Counted from the stretch's first letter, positions 34,330 to 43,998 are shown. The stretch is DNA of 64,000 nt from an uncultured Myxococcales bacterium (GCA_903936705.1 CAIZWN010000035.1:62001-126000); one strand, 5' to 3'. Numbers and translations: made by a program. Notes: generated from the sequence alone by a model not told the origin.

Positions 34330-36390
34330 TTGTCGGATTCCGTAGGCTTTCCGATCGCCAGCGACGAGGCTGTCCTGCGGCTGGCATCAGGATGCTCGCA
34401 GGCCTGCACGTTCTGCAATTACGACGGGGGCCGGACCGGCCTGCCGGTAGCCAGTGTCCTGGCCCACGACTTCCCCATACCCAAAGCCCGCCGAATACTG
34501 ATCATGGCCGGCGACGTGTTGAAGGCCGAATTGGCTCCGCTGATACGTCGCTTGCGCGAAGAGTCATCCGGTGAAGTCCTCGTCTACGCACATCCCGGAT
34601 TCACGAACATGGACGCCTTCCAAAACCTGGTGGAAGCTGGCATTACTGGAATCCGGCTTTGCGTCCCTGCCGCCGATCGGGTGACCATGGCAAGACTGAC
34701 CAATGGCACCGGCTCATTGACCCGCCTGGCCCGCCTGATCGACGCCGTGGTGCAGAAGGGGCTGGACCTGGAGATCGACATCCCCGTGCTGCCCCTGACG
34801 CTGCCAGGGCTTGTAGACACGGCCCGCAGGGTACTAACCCGCGCCGGTCGCCTGTCCGGGATCCACCTGGGTTTCAGTTCCGAGGCTGACCGTTTTGCGC
34901 CACGCCCTTGGGATTTCCGCCGAGCTTCCCAGGCGATCAGCGACATTCAAGACTGGGCCATCGAGGCCGGAGTACCCCTGCGTCTGACACCGCCTTCGCC
35001 ACCCCCCTGCCTGCTTCGGCCCGGTACGATCGCCCCCGATCTGTACCCGGCGATCCTGGCGCCCCTGCGCAGGTCCGAAGCCCCGGGGCCGTTCCCGGTC
35101 TGCCGCGAATGCATCCTGGCAGGCGCGTGCCCTCCATCCCTTCCCTATTTCCAGGCCGATGCCGACCTAGGCCCAGTCCAGCCGATCATTGCAAACCCAC
35201 CGCCGCTCGCCGTTGGATCTGCAGGCGAAATTTCTCGTCCCACGGCGGTGGAACTGCATCTTCGACGGCTGACACTGGACAGCATGATTGACCGCTTGAA
35301 CCGGGCACCCGCATTGTCCTGCACAAGCCCATGGAGTGTGCTCGGCGCCCAGGACCCTTTGGGCGCGGTGTCTCCCTGCAAAAGCACCCTGTTGCGAAAG
35401 GAGGTCCAGCTAGCCACCGGGAACTGGATCCGTCAGCCGCTCCTCGAGGTGTGGAACTCCGACGGAATGCGCCGGATCCGACGATCCATCGCAGCCGGGA
35501 ACGGTTCCGAAGTATGCCGGGAGATCTGTCCGGTGTTCCACGGGGGAAGGCATTCCTCCCCAGTGCCGAACGCCCTGCCGATGGGTCGTGCCTACCATGA
35601 CAACCTGGTTCTCCAGATGCAGGAAATCCTGGATCGGGCGGAAATCCTGCAGTCCCGTCCCACCTGCCTGGTGATCGCCCCATCCCTGCGTTGCAACCAC
35701 AATTGCCTAATGTGCGAGGTCCACAGCAACCGCCGGGTCTTGAACGAGATACCAGACGTCGTGTTCGACTCGATCATGGACCTTCTGCCGACGCTGCGCG
35801 ATCTCTCAATGGCCGGCGCGGAACCCCTGATGTCCCCGCGTTTCGCCGAACTGATGCGCGCCAGCGATTCCGAACGGTACCCCGACCTCCAGTTGTCCAT
35901 GACGACAAACGGCATCCTGCTGGACGAGGCTCTGCTGTCCGACATGTCCCGTGCCCGGTTCCACACCATTGTCATCTCCATCAACTCGACGACCGCCGAG
36001 ACCTTCCAGCACATTACCGGGAACCACGATGGCTTCCAGCGAGTGCTGTCGAACGTCCGACGACTGATGGATCGGTCGCGCGGCTGGCGCCATCGTCCTC
36101 GCGTCGTACTGTCCTTTGTCGTAATGAGATCAAATTTCCACGAGGCGGCGGATTTCGTCGATCTGGCCCGCGGCTTTGGGGCCGCTTTCAGGTTCATGGC
36201 AGTGGAACGCGACTACGGCGGCGAAAGCGTCTTCACGGACGAGAAGACGCTACGCGAATCATTGCTGCATTTCGAGCAGGATGTCCGCCCGAGAGCCGCT
36301 GGTCTACCTGCCGAACTGCGCCACGATGTCGCCGCGATGGAGTCAATACTAAGGCGGCACCTGGAACGGCGGGACTTCCGGCCTTTGTAA
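34330..36390 (+). CDS. Protein with two radical SAM domains
   Basis: 686 residues. Radical SAM domain 1 has its CxxxCxxC at Cys 22, 26 and 29 (GCSQACTFC) and ends with an auxiliary C258-x2-C261-x5-C267 set. A middle region (about 305-420) with SPC (350), the WNSDGMRRIRRS segment and CREICP (396, 400) looks like a SPASM-type auxiliary cluster domain. Radical SAM domain 2 has CxxxCxxC at 455, 459 and 462 (RCNHNCLMC) and AGAEPL in place of the GGE motif. Both SAM-cluster motifs are intact. It starts with TTG after GGGAGAG. The reaction is unknown; RiPP-type peptide modification, or modification of a lipid or cofactor, is possible. Two other radical SAM genes lie within 10 kb. Confidence 0.85.
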   Translation: MSDSVGFPIASDEAVLRLASGCSQACTFCNYDGGRTGLPVASVLAHDFPIPKARRILIMAGDVLKAELAPLIRRLREESSGEVLVYAHPGFTNMDAFQNLVEAGITGIRLCVPAADRVTMARLTNGTGSLTRLARLIDAVVQKGLDLEIDIPVLPLTLPGLVDTARRVLTRAGRLSGIHLGFSSEADRFAPRPWDFRRASQAISDIQDWAIEAGVPLRLTPPSPPPCLLRPGTIAPDLYPAILAPLRRSEAPGPFPVCRECILAGACPPSLPYFQADADLGPVQPIIANPPPLAVGSAGEISRPTAVELHLRRLTLDSMIDRLNRAPALSCTSPWSVLGAQDPLGAVSPCKSTLLRKEVQLATGNWIRQPLLEVWNSDGMRRIRRSIAAGNGSEVCREICPVFHGGRHSSPVPNALPMGRAYHDNLVLQMQEILDRAEILQSRPTCLVIAPSLRCNHNCLMCEVHSNRRVLNEIPDVVFDSIMDLLPTLRDLSMAGAEPLMSPRFAELMRASDSERYPDLQLSMTTNGILLDEALLSDMSRARFHTIVISINSTTAETFQHITGNHDGFQRVLSNVRRLMDRSRGWRHRPRVVLSFVVMRSNFHEAADFVDLARGFGAAFRFMAVERDYGGESVFTDEKTLRESLLHFEQDVRPRAAGLPAELRHDVAAMESILRRHLERRDFRPL

Positions 36391-36429
36391 GGCCCGACCT
36401 TGCGTTGGATCCTTCCGGTCCGCAATCGG

Positions 36430-37347
36430 CTACTTGACTGGGACGAACTCGTCGAAACCGAACCGATCAGCATACCGACGCCAGACTCCAATGCAGCGGT
36501 CATCATAGACACAATCCGAACAACCCGGGCCCTTGGTGCGGTCCGGATGCCGAGTGTGCAGAGAGATGCACAACGAGTCAGGCAGATCCGGGCGACCTTC
36601 AGAATCCCTAAATCGGTCCCAAAGATCGACCTTGGACGGGGCCAGGGCATTCGTCATCACCTGCTCTTTCAGACCCAATTCGTGAGCAAGGGTGACCCAA
36701 CGAGGGAGCGAAGGGACCAGCATCGGTTCCCCCCCTGTGAATGCGATCCACGCCAAGCCCAGCCGGCTGGCTTCACGGACCGAATGCTCGATGGCTTCGT
36801 CCGTCGTGGCTAGATTGGGCGTGAACTCGTCGATCTGGCAGAACGGACAGTTCTCGTTGCATCGCAACGTCACCCGCACCAGGAGGGTATCCCCGCTGGG
36901 AATCAACCCATCCGAGATGCCGACGTTCCAGCCGCTCAATTGCACTGCAGTCAGAGCGCTCTCCCTCTGCAACACAAGCTGGAACAATCGATCAACAACC
37001 CGGAATCCGTCTTTATCGGACGGCTCCCCGAAGTACCCAATCCTGAAATGCACGGATTCTCGGTAGAAGCCGGTGTCGAGATCCCTGGGGGCAATCCAGA
37101 CCACGAAGGCGCCGAACCCATTTTGGAAGGTCAACTCAACATGCGGACGACCGAATCTCGTCCCAGGAGCCACGTCGATGATCTGGTACCCGTAAAGACC
37201 GGCCGGCAACAGAGCATCGCCGACCAACGCCAACAACGATTGCCCGATCACCGGCAGTCGCTGCAGGACGTGTTCTCGACAGAAGGCTGGCGCTTCAGGA
37301 TTAATGGCAAATCGTACCAGAGGGCCAGCCCAGGCACAAAGGCTCAC
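36430..37347 (-). CDS. Radical SAM protein, probably internally deleted
   Basis: 305 residues. An N-terminal domain of about 150 residues without recognised motifs precedes a radical SAM domain with CxxxCxxC at 163, 167 and 170 (RCNENCPFC) and FTGGEP (203-208). After SLHTRHPD (262-269) the sequence jumps directly to KGPGCSDC...C (276, 279, 285), which in related proteins is the C-terminal auxiliary Cys set; the end (YADRFGFDEFVPV) is normal. About half of the barrel strands appear missing, without frameshift. It may be a nonfunctional gene with an in-frame deletion. Start: GTG at 37345-37347 with a weak ribosome site. It is convergent with the tandem radical SAM gene, 39 bases apart. Confidence 0.7.
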   Translation of the reverse strand: MSLCAWAGPLVRFAINPEAPAFCREHVLQRLPVIGQSLLALVGDALLPAGLYGYQIIDVAPGTRFGRPHVELTFQNGFGAFVVWIAPRDLDTGFYRESVHFRIGYFGEPSDKDGFRVVDRLFQLVLQRESALTAVQLSGWNVGISDGLIPSGDTLLVRVTLRCNENCPFCQIDEFTPNLATTDEAIEHSVREASRLGLAWIAFTGGEPMLVPSLPRWVTLAHELGLKEQVMTNALAPSKVDLWDRFRDSEGRPDLPDSLCISLHTRHPDRTKGPGCSDCVYDDRCIGVWRRYADRFGFDEFVPVK

Positions 37348-37418
37348 GAGATAGCCTGTAGGTATGCCGGCGCTACGGCCGTGGAAAGAAGTTTTCTTAC
37401 GGACACGCGGCCCCTAGC

Positions 37419-39914
37419 CTACGGCTGGCACCAGCACAGGCCACCGGCGTCAATCAGGGGCTCGAAGCCAGTGTCGCAGGTGCCGCCGGTCGCGCACCTT
37501 GCGGCGCAGAATGACGACCCGCATGTACCGGCGACACAGTCGGCTGTGCCACGGAAGCCGGCCTCGGCTGTGCAGTCGGCGCTGGTGGTGCACGTGATGG
37601 ACAACCATGGCAGCGCCGCCTGGCCGATGCACGCCAAACCAGCTGCGCAGGCATTTGCCGCGACGTTGACGTTGCCCAGGACGCAGGCCTGACCCGCGGT
37701 GGAGGTGCCGACCGCCAGGTTCTGGCAATGGCAATCGCCTCCGACGAACACGAACGGTGTGCCGCCGGCCGGACAGGCGCCGGTGTCGTCACACGTCTTC
37801 TGGCACCACGAGTATCCGCAGTGCCCCAGCTTGCAATCCCACGGGACGGCAGGAACTGTCGGGCAGTCCGCAACGGTCGTACAGGTCGCCGATCCTGCAA
37901 ATGACCAAATGCCTCCGCAGTCCAGGCCATCCACGCAGGCCGGTGCCGCCAGGTTCACGTTCAGGTCCGGACATGCCTCGCCAAAGACCGCTGTGCCTGT
38001 CGTTTCGGCCGGCGCACACAGGCAGGTGCCAGTGCCAAGCTGGAACGGAGTTCCGACCGCACAGGCCCCCGCATCGTCGCAGTAGGGCGAACAGTAGGAG
38101 TACCCACATAAGCCGTCGACACAGTCGCCATTTGTAAGGGCACAGTCGGCGTCCACGGCGCACAGGCCCGATCGGTTATCGTCGGAAATGCCCAGGCACG
38201 TCAGGTTCGCCGCACAGGGACTGGCGGTGGAGTTCGACTTGCCCACCGGACATCCCTCGAACGCCTGGGAAGTCCCAATTGCCACGGAGATGCACAAGCA
38301 CGTCGCACCGACGAGGGCGGGCTGGAAGCCCGCACCGCACCGCGCCATGTCATCACAGTATGGCGAGCAGGTCGACCCGCCGCAGTGCCCGTTGGCGGCG
38401 CACTCACCGTAGCCGAAGAAGTCGTTGGCCGGGCAGTCAATGCTGGTGGTACAGGCCGTCGTCGTGTCCGACGGCGGGATCCCCAGGCAAATAAGGCCAG
38501 CGGCGCAGGCACTGGCCGCGACGTGGATCCCGCTGAAAGGACAGGGCTGGCCCGCCGTCGTGGTACCTACCTCGACGGGCGCGCAGAAGCAGTCCCCGCC
38601 GACATCGATGGGCTGGGTTTCGCCGCTGCACCTGCCACGGTCATCGCACTGCGAAGAACAGAACGACGTGCCGCAGAAGCCATCCACGCACTGCGGATTG
38701 CCCATGAACTCGGCCTTCGGGCAGCCCGAGTCCTGCGTACATGCTGTGCCGTCGCTTTTTGCCTCAACACCCAGGCAGGCCAAGCCAGACTGGCAATAGT
38801 CGGCAGTTCCATGGACATTGAAGATCGGGCACGGGGCACCGGCCGGCCCGTTCCCAACTGCCAGCGGAATGCAGTAGCAGGTGCCGCCGACGTCCATCGG
38901 CGCGAAGTCCTTTTCGCACGTGCCGTCCGTCTTGCACCCAGGCGAGCAGAACGATGTGCCGCAGCGGCCGCCCACGCACTCCGGATTCCCGTAGTAGTTG
39001 TTCCTCGAACAGTCGGCATCGACCGTGCAGGCATCGGTGGTGTCCTTCGCCTCGATGCCCAGGCACGTCAAGAATTCGGCGCAGGAATCGGCATCAACGT
39101 TCACGTTGAACACCGGGCAAGCCACGCCAGCGCCAGCCTTGCCCGCCGGCACGCACCAGCAGGCGGCGAAATTCGGCTGGAACTTCATGAAGCCTTCGGG
39201 GCACGCCGTGGACAGGCAGGACGCCGCGCAGATCGACGACCCGCACTTACCGTCAACGCAATCAGGGTGCCTGTCCCGGGCGATCCCCTGGGCCAGGCAA
39301 TCCCGATCGATCTGGCAGGTAGTCGTGGCGATCGGCGCAGAACCGATGCATGTCAGATCCTGGCCACAGGCGCCGCACACCGCATTGACCCCGTCCTTCA
39401 GACAGGCGTCACCGATTGCGCCGGTACCGCAATTCGCAGGGCACGCGGCGCGCGGCTGGCACATCTTCGGATCCCCGCCGCAGGTAAAGCCGGCGGGACA
39501 GTCGCCATCCGCAGCGCACACCTTCGAACAAAGGCTGCCCTTGACGCCGTTATCGAAGGCGAAATCCAGGCAGGTCATGCCCCCTTCGCAGTCGGCGTCT
39601 CTCAGACACGGGGTGCAGGACTGGTCCTTGCACTCCTTCGCGGCCTCGTCGCAGTACTTCCCGTCCATGTAAACGCAGGCCGGACTGCAGGCCGACGGCG
39701 ACACGTCGGAGGTGTCGGTGCCAGGATCGACCGTCGTCGCGTGGTCGGCGGGCCCGGGGTCCCTGGTTTCCGAGGTAGGAACATCAAACAACACATCGAT
39801 CACGCTCGACGGCACGTCCTGGCCGGAACTGTCGCCTCCGCAGCTCGACGCGGCAACCATCAGAGCAGGAACCACCAACGTCAACTGACCCACCAGCCTT
39901 AGCGCCCGATTCAT
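37419..39914 (-). CDS. Cys-rich lipoprotein with seven ~96-residue repeats
   Basis: 831 residues. A signal peptide with lipobox-like ASSC (Cys25) is followed by an Asp/Thr-rich linker (25-75) and a Cys-rich head (76-186). Seven tandem modules follow, starting at residues 187, 282, 378, 474, 571, 664 and 760 (spacing 93-97). Each has the pattern L-x-C-(L/I/G)G, C-T-x2-x-DC, a CG(T/S/Y)S(F/Y)C segment, then C-x-C and a V(G)-x-(T)-A-G-x3-CP link. About 12 Cys per module suggest disulfide-bonded domains. The last module ends at the C-terminus. Likely surface or outer-membrane structural or binding protein; function unknown. ATG at 39912-39914 follows AGGAGG. Confidence 0.85.
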   Translation of the reverse strand: MNRALRLVGQLTLVVPALMVAASSCGGDSSGQDVPSSVIDVLFDVPTSETRDPGPADHATTVDPGTDTSDVSPSACSPACVYMDGKYCDEAAKECKDQSCTPCLRDADCEGGMTCLDFAFDNGVKGSLCSKVCAADGDCPAGFTCGGDPKMCQPRAACPANCGTGAIGDACLKDGVNAVCGACGQDLTCIGSAPIATTTCQIDRDCLAQGIARDRHPDCVDGKCGSSICAASCLSTACPEGFMKFQPNFAACWCVPAGKAGAGVACPVFNVNVDADSCAEFLTCLGIEAKDTTDACTVDADCSRNNYYGNPECVGGRCGTSFCSPGCKTDGTCEKDFAPMDVGGTCYCIPLAVGNGPAGAPCPIFNVHGTADYCQSGLACLGVEAKSDGTACTQDSGCPKAEFMGNPQCVDGFCGTSFCSSQCDDRGRCSGETQPIDVGGDCFCAPVEVGTTTAGQPCPFSGIHVAASACAAGLICLGIPPSDTTTACTTSIDCPANDFFGYGECAANGHCGGSTCSPYCDDMARCGAGFQPALVGATCLCISVAIGTSQAFEGCPVGKSNSTASPCAANLTCLGISDDNRSGLCAVDADCALTNGDCVDGLCGYSYCSPYCDDAGACAVGTPFQLGTGTCLCAPAETTGTAVFGEACPDLNVNLAAPACVDGLDCGGIWSFAGSATCTTVADCPTVPAVPWDCKLGHCGYSWCQKTCDDTGACPAGGTPFVFVGGDCHCQNLAVGTSTAGQACVLGNVNVAANACAAGLACIGQAALPWLSITCTTSADCTAEAGFRGTADCVAGTCGSSFCAARCATGGTCDTGFEPLIDAGGLCWCQP

Positions 39915-39979
39915 GCCTTCCTCCTGGGTTTTGGATCACGGAGGCGAAGATACCACGGAGAGGTCCGCACCAGAAGCGG

Positions 39980-42208
39980 CTAGTAGTCCATCGCAGTGCC
40001 TACGTCATAGTCAACCGTGTCAGGAAACAGCTTGGCGTATAGGACTGCGCGCTCTTCCGGAGGCAAGTGCAGATATGCATATCTGGAAAGATGCTCGGCC
40101 ACCTTGCGGGCGTAATTGCGCCCCTCGTTGTACGCGATGGATTCAACCATCTCGTCGAATGGTAGCTCCCGGCTGCGGGCCAGGAAGCGCTTGATCGCCG
40201 GCGCCCCCGAATTGTATGCCGCCGACGCAAACAGGATTTGTTGCTTGAACTCCGTGAACAGCGCCGCCAGGAACCAGGTGCAGAAACGGAGATTGCGCTC
40301 GGGAGCAAAAAAGGACTCGACGTCGAATGGCACATCCAGGGCCTTGGATACCTTGCGGGCAGTCGACGGAATCATCTGCATCATGCCCAGAGCAGCTGTG
40401 TTCGAGACCTGCCTGGCGTCATAGCGTGATTCCTGGCGCATGATTGCATAGGCCCATAACTCTGACATACCAAAGCGTTCGGCAAGCACTCGCACCAGCG
40501 AGCGTTGTGCCCGCGGGTACAGCGCCATCCAGTAGATCGCAGATCCAGGGGTCGGAACCGCAGACATCAACCCCCGGAACTCAACTGCAGCCCGTTGGAA
40601 CAGGACGTGGTAGTCCTCGAGGGCGTCATGAATCGTCAACAGGAAGCGCGCACGTTCTTCCTTCTTTACGGCGCGCTCGACAGACCGCGCAATCGGGGCG
40701 TATGAGCGCCGTGCACGGTCGATCTCGCCGGCTTCGGAAAGATCCTTGACTCGCTGCAGCGCAGCTTTCGGACCGGAAGCCAACCGATCAAAGGGCCACA
40801 AAGGAGCGGGCTCGGGGAGGCCGGGAGAAGGCCCGGTCATCCACTCGGGAAGCGCGACGCCCTCCCACTCCTTCAAGCGCTTCGCCGCCAGGACCGAGTA
40901 ATATGTCAATGGATACCGGTCGATGGCGCGACGCATCCAGCGCCCAGCCTCCTCATTGTTCGAAAGTGCCCGGTAGGCCATGCCACCCCAGTACATCGCC
41001 TTGCCTGCCACAAGACTGTTGCCCATGGGCAGCATCGCCTCGAAGGCCGCGATGGCTTCGGGCCATCGCTTCAACCGGTACAGCGACCATGCGCGGAACC
41101 ATGCAACGTATGAACGCTGGTCCGAGTGCCTGATTTCCCGCAGGTAGCGTTCAAGCGCTGGCAGCGCGACCTGGTAATCACCATGGTCGTAAGGAAGCCA
41201 GGCCAGGTAATACAGCGCCTTGGCCCGGTCACGACGCCCGCCCTGGTTCAGGTAGGCTCGATAGTGCTGCATGGCACCGTCATAGTCCTCCAGCTTTGCC
41301 TTTGCCCTGGCAAACAACAGGTGACTGTCGGGCTTCTTCAATGCTCCGCCAGCCTCGGCCTCGCCCAGCATGGTCAAGGCACGAGCCGCGTCGTCGCGAA
41401 CGTACGACAGGTGCGACATCGCAAGTTGCAGTGCCAGGCGAGGGCTACGATGGCCGGATGTCCACAACGCCTCGCGAATCCGCTGGGCTTCCTCGTAGTC
41501 GATTGCTCCAAAGAATGCGTTGGAGCGGCGCTCCAGTTCGCCCGTAGACAGTGCCTGTTCGGTCAAGCCGGTCGCAGCCGCAGCCGACGTTTCGGGCAAA
41601 TCAATGAAAATCCGGCGCAAAACTGCCGCGCGCGATGCGCCGGAACGCGCCTTCGCCTGCAGAAGCAAAGCCTCGGCCCTGATGGAACGCGAGGGACCTT
41701 TTCTTTGCGACAGGACCAGGCCGGCAACAGCATCGGCCTCGCGGGAATCGCCTTCAGCCAGCGCCAGGCGGGCCAGGGCCATACGAACCTCGGTTGACCT
41801 GGGGGACGACGGGTTTTTGGACAAAAAGGTGCGCAGAACCGCACGGGCACCCGGGCCGCCAGCTACGCCCGTCGCAATGGCAATCTCCTCGTCAATGACG
41901 CCTCGCAAGTGCCCAGGAACATCGTTGCTGCCGGCTGCCTCAAGGGCCACTAAAGCCTCCTTGGGCCTGTTCGTAGCAACCAGCGCACGCGCCTTCAGCA
42001 GTGCGAACAGTGCTTTTTCCCTGGCATCAAGCGGTGACAAGGCCCGGCCCAGCACTTCCAGCGCCCCATCAGGATCTCCCGTTCGCAGCCGCGCCAGCGC
42101 CTCGGGGCGCGCAGTTTCGAATGTCGCGGGAGATGGCTGGGAGCTGCCCAAGGCCGGTGTCACCACGGCAGACACAATGACCAGGAGAAACAGAAGCATC
42201 CTGAGCAT
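39980..42208 (-). CDS. Soluble lytic transglycosylase (Slt70-like)
   Basis: 742 residues from the ATG at 42208 (GGAAG six bases upstream), which starts a good signal peptide (MLRMLLFLLVIVSAVV). About 550 residues of alpha-helical superhelix (TPR-like U domain) precede a C-terminal SLT lysozyme-like domain: catalytic Glu593 in RQESRYD, then ALGMMQMIPSTA, ASAAYNSGA and the YARKV stretch. It cleaves the MurNAc-GlcNAc bond to form 1,6-anhydro ends in peptidoglycan. It lies downstream of a radical SAM gene on the same strand, with an 83-base gap. Confidence 0.9.
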   Translation of the reverse strand: MLRMLLFLLVIVSAVVTPALGSSQPSPATFETARPEALARLRTGDPDGALEVLGRALSPLDAREKALFALLKARALVATNRPKEALVALEAAGSNDVPGHLRGVIDEEIAIATGVAGGPGARAVLRTFLSKNPSSPRSTEVRMALARLALAEGDSREADAVAGLVLSQRKGPSRSIRAEALLLQAKARSGASRAAVLRRIFIDLPETSAAAATGLTEQALSTGELERRSNAFFGAIDYEEAQRIREALWTSGHRSPRLALQLAMSHLSYVRDDAARALTMLGEAEAGGALKKPDSHLLFARAKAKLEDYDGAMQHYRAYLNQGGRRDRAKALYYLAWLPYDHGDYQVALPALERYLREIRHSDQRSYVAWFRAWSLYRLKRWPEAIAAFEAMLPMGNSLVAGKAMYWGGMAYRALSNNEEAGRWMRRAIDRYPLTYYSVLAAKRLKEWEGVALPEWMTGPSPGLPEPAPLWPFDRLASGPKAALQRVKDLSEAGEIDRARRSYAPIARSVERAVKKEERARFLLTIHDALEDYHVLFQRAAVEFRGLMSAVPTPGSAIYWMALYPRAQRSLVRVLAERFGMSELWAYAIMRQESRYDARQVSNTAALGMMQMIPSTARKVSKALDVPFDVESFFAPERNLRFCTWFLAALFTEFKQQILFASAAYNSGAPAIKRFLARSRELPFDEMVESIAYNEGRNYARKVAEHLSRYAYLHLPPEERAVLYAKLFPDTVDYDVGTAMDY

Positions 42209-42291
42209 CTTGACTTCCGGCAAATGGACCCTGGAGGTATCTACCACGTCGATCACTTCACGACGCAGTCGGCAGTATAAGCCCCTGTCCT

Positions 42292-43998
42292 TTAGGGCCG
42301 ATCTCTGACCCATATTGGATAGGACCACATCAGCCAGCCGAAATCCGAACTCGCATACCTGTGTTGAAGGAATTCTTCATCCCAGCGCACCACCGGCAAT
42401 ATCGTCGCAATCCATTCCTCCAGACGCGAGTCCGTCGGATGTGCCGACTCTTTAGCGCACCGCAGAAGAACTGGGTTGATACCTGCCGCTCGAATCCGCT
42501 GTACCAGGGAAGGCAGTGCCGATTTCACCTGTTCGAGGAAATCGTCGTCCGTTTCAGGATAGTCCGGACCCAGCTTGGCCGGCGATGACAGGAACAGGGA
42601 ACGCCCTCCTGCATCAAAGACGCTGCCAAGCAGTCCCAGAAAGGACCCCTCGTCGATCTTCCAGCAGGGGTCGAACAGCATGTTCACAACCAGGAACAGG
42701 GAAACCGACGGCCCGCGCCCGGCATCGACGAATACAGGCAACTGCCGGGCCAGCAGGTCGAGGTTCCCTGGCAGGATTACGCGCCGATCGGGCAACCGGA
42801 TGGCAGGTGGAATGGCCACCAGACACACCTCGTCAACCCCGTATGCAATGCAGGACTCCATCAGATCGTTGATCGTGGCCCGAGCAAAGCCGCCCCACAG
42901 CAGCCTCAGGCGACGGACACCCGACGAACGCAGACCTTTCAGCAGCAGGTCGAGACCTGACCGACCCAGCAGGTCGGTCGACGAAATCGTGATGTCTTGT
43001 CCTTCCAGACCGCCATCGCGACCCGAGACGTCCTCGAGGATCATCCGAGCCAGATCGTCCTGTGGCAGATGCTCCATTCGCAGTCCGGGACACCGCCACT
43101 CGCAGCCTTTGCACGACGGAATACGGAAAAACTGCCGGGAGACGTGATTCTTCCCGAGACAACCAGTGTCCTCGAACTCACGTATCGTCTTCAGCCGATA
43201 ATCCTGCATTTCGAGGCGGGCCGACAGTTCCTGGAACAGACATGGCGCCAGGTTGTAAGGCTTTATTCGACCGCCATGGGGCAATGGCAACGTCATCAGT
43301 GTCCTGATCGCCGCCGCCAATTCATCGTGGGTCATCAGGAAGCGATCGGCCAGATGCAGGTTTTCGCGAGACACAATGAAGGGCTGGACGATATGAAGAC
43401 CGGCCCCAAGCGAACCTGCAAGAACCAGGGTGTCCCTGAGGAAGGCAACGTTCTCGGGAACGATGATCGTCACGGTCTGGATCTCGAACCGCTCCAGGGT
43501 ATCTCCGGCGGCAAGCCGCATGTTGTCAAGACCGGAGACCGTCTGCCGAAAGGATCCTGGAACCCCGGTCAACGCGTCGTGAACCGCCGCATTGGGCCCG
43601 TGCAAAGACACGCTGACCCCGGTCAGTCCGGCATCCAGCAATTTCCGGGCATAGCCCGGGTATGACAGCATTCGACCGTTGGTAGTGATGCTGACTCGGC
43701 CAAAACCGATCGAGCGGGCATGGGCAATCAACGACTGAAGATCCTTCCTGATGGTAGGCTCGCCGCCCGAAAAGGCGGCTTCGGTAATGCCTTCGCGCCT
43801 GGCGGATTCCAGCTTGCGCACCAGTTCCTCGGTCGAAGGCTCGGAACCTGCCGGACCTGTCCCCCGGACAAACGGCTGCGGGCAGTATGAGCAACAGTTG
43901 TTGCACGCAAGCCCGGTCTCGATGGTGACGAGTTGACCAGCCACTATTCCCGCCGCATCCCTTACCCGGATGATATGGTCCCAATGCAGGCACGGCAA
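42292..43998 (-). CDS. Radical SAM enzyme with extra C-terminal domain
   Basis: 568 residues. The SAM-cluster motif lies in LACNNCCSYCPQ (Cys 32, 36, 39, with an extra Cys 35). SGGEP follows, then the full barrel (SLHGPNAAVHDAL, EIQTVTIIVPENV) and an auxiliary CLGKN...CKGCEWRCPG Cys set. A C-terminal segment of about 220 residues has no recognised domain. It is the intact counterpart of the deleted radical SAM gene at 36430-37347. The start is uncertain: TTG at 43998 overlaps the GT87-like gene by 37 bases; a GTG at 43944 would avoid the overlap and keep all motifs. Substrate unknown. Confidence 0.82.
   Translation of the reverse strand: MPCLHWDHIIRVRDAAGIVAGQLVTIETGLACNNCCSYCPQPFVRGTGPAGSEPSTEELVRKLESARREGITEAAFSGGEPTIRKDLQSLIAHARSIGFGRVSITTNGRMLSYPGYARKLLDAGLTGVSVSLHGPNAAVHDALTGVPGSFRQTVSGLDNMRLAAGDTLERFEIQTVTIIVPENVAFLRDTLVLAGSLGAGLHIVQPFIVSRENLHLADRFLMTHDELAAAIRTLMTLPLPHGGRIKPYNLAPCLFQELSARLEMQDYRLKTIREFEDTGCLGKNHVSRQFFRIPSCKGCEWRCPGLRMEHLPQDDLARMILEDVSGRDGGLEGQDITISSTDLLGRSGLDLLLKGLRSSGVRRLRLLWGGFARATINDLMESCIAYGVDEVCLVAIPPAIRLPDRRVILPGNLDLLARQLPVFVDAGRGPSVSLFLVVNMLFDPCWKIDEGSFLGLLGSVFDAGGRSLFLSSPAKLGPDYPETDDDFLEQVKSALPSLVQRIRAAGINPVLLRCAKESAHPTDSRLEEWIATILPVVRWDEEFLQHRYASSDFGWLMWSYPIWVRDRP

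Noticed and set aside
38385-39902. 505-codon open frame on the plus strand opposite the seven-repeat lipoprotein gene
   Set aside because: It is antisense to a clearly coding gene with signal peptide and repeats; its composition (Arg/Ala/His-rich, no motif) is that of a shadow frame in high-GC DNA.
37419-39914. Regular about 288-bp periodicity considered as a CRISPR or satellite
   Set aside because: The repeats are degenerate at DNA level, much longer than CRISPR units, and encode matching protein modules.
34330-43998. RiPP biosynthetic cluster
   Set aside because: No short precursor peptide, peptidase-transporter or RRE domain could be seen; the idea is kept only as a hypothesis in the findings.
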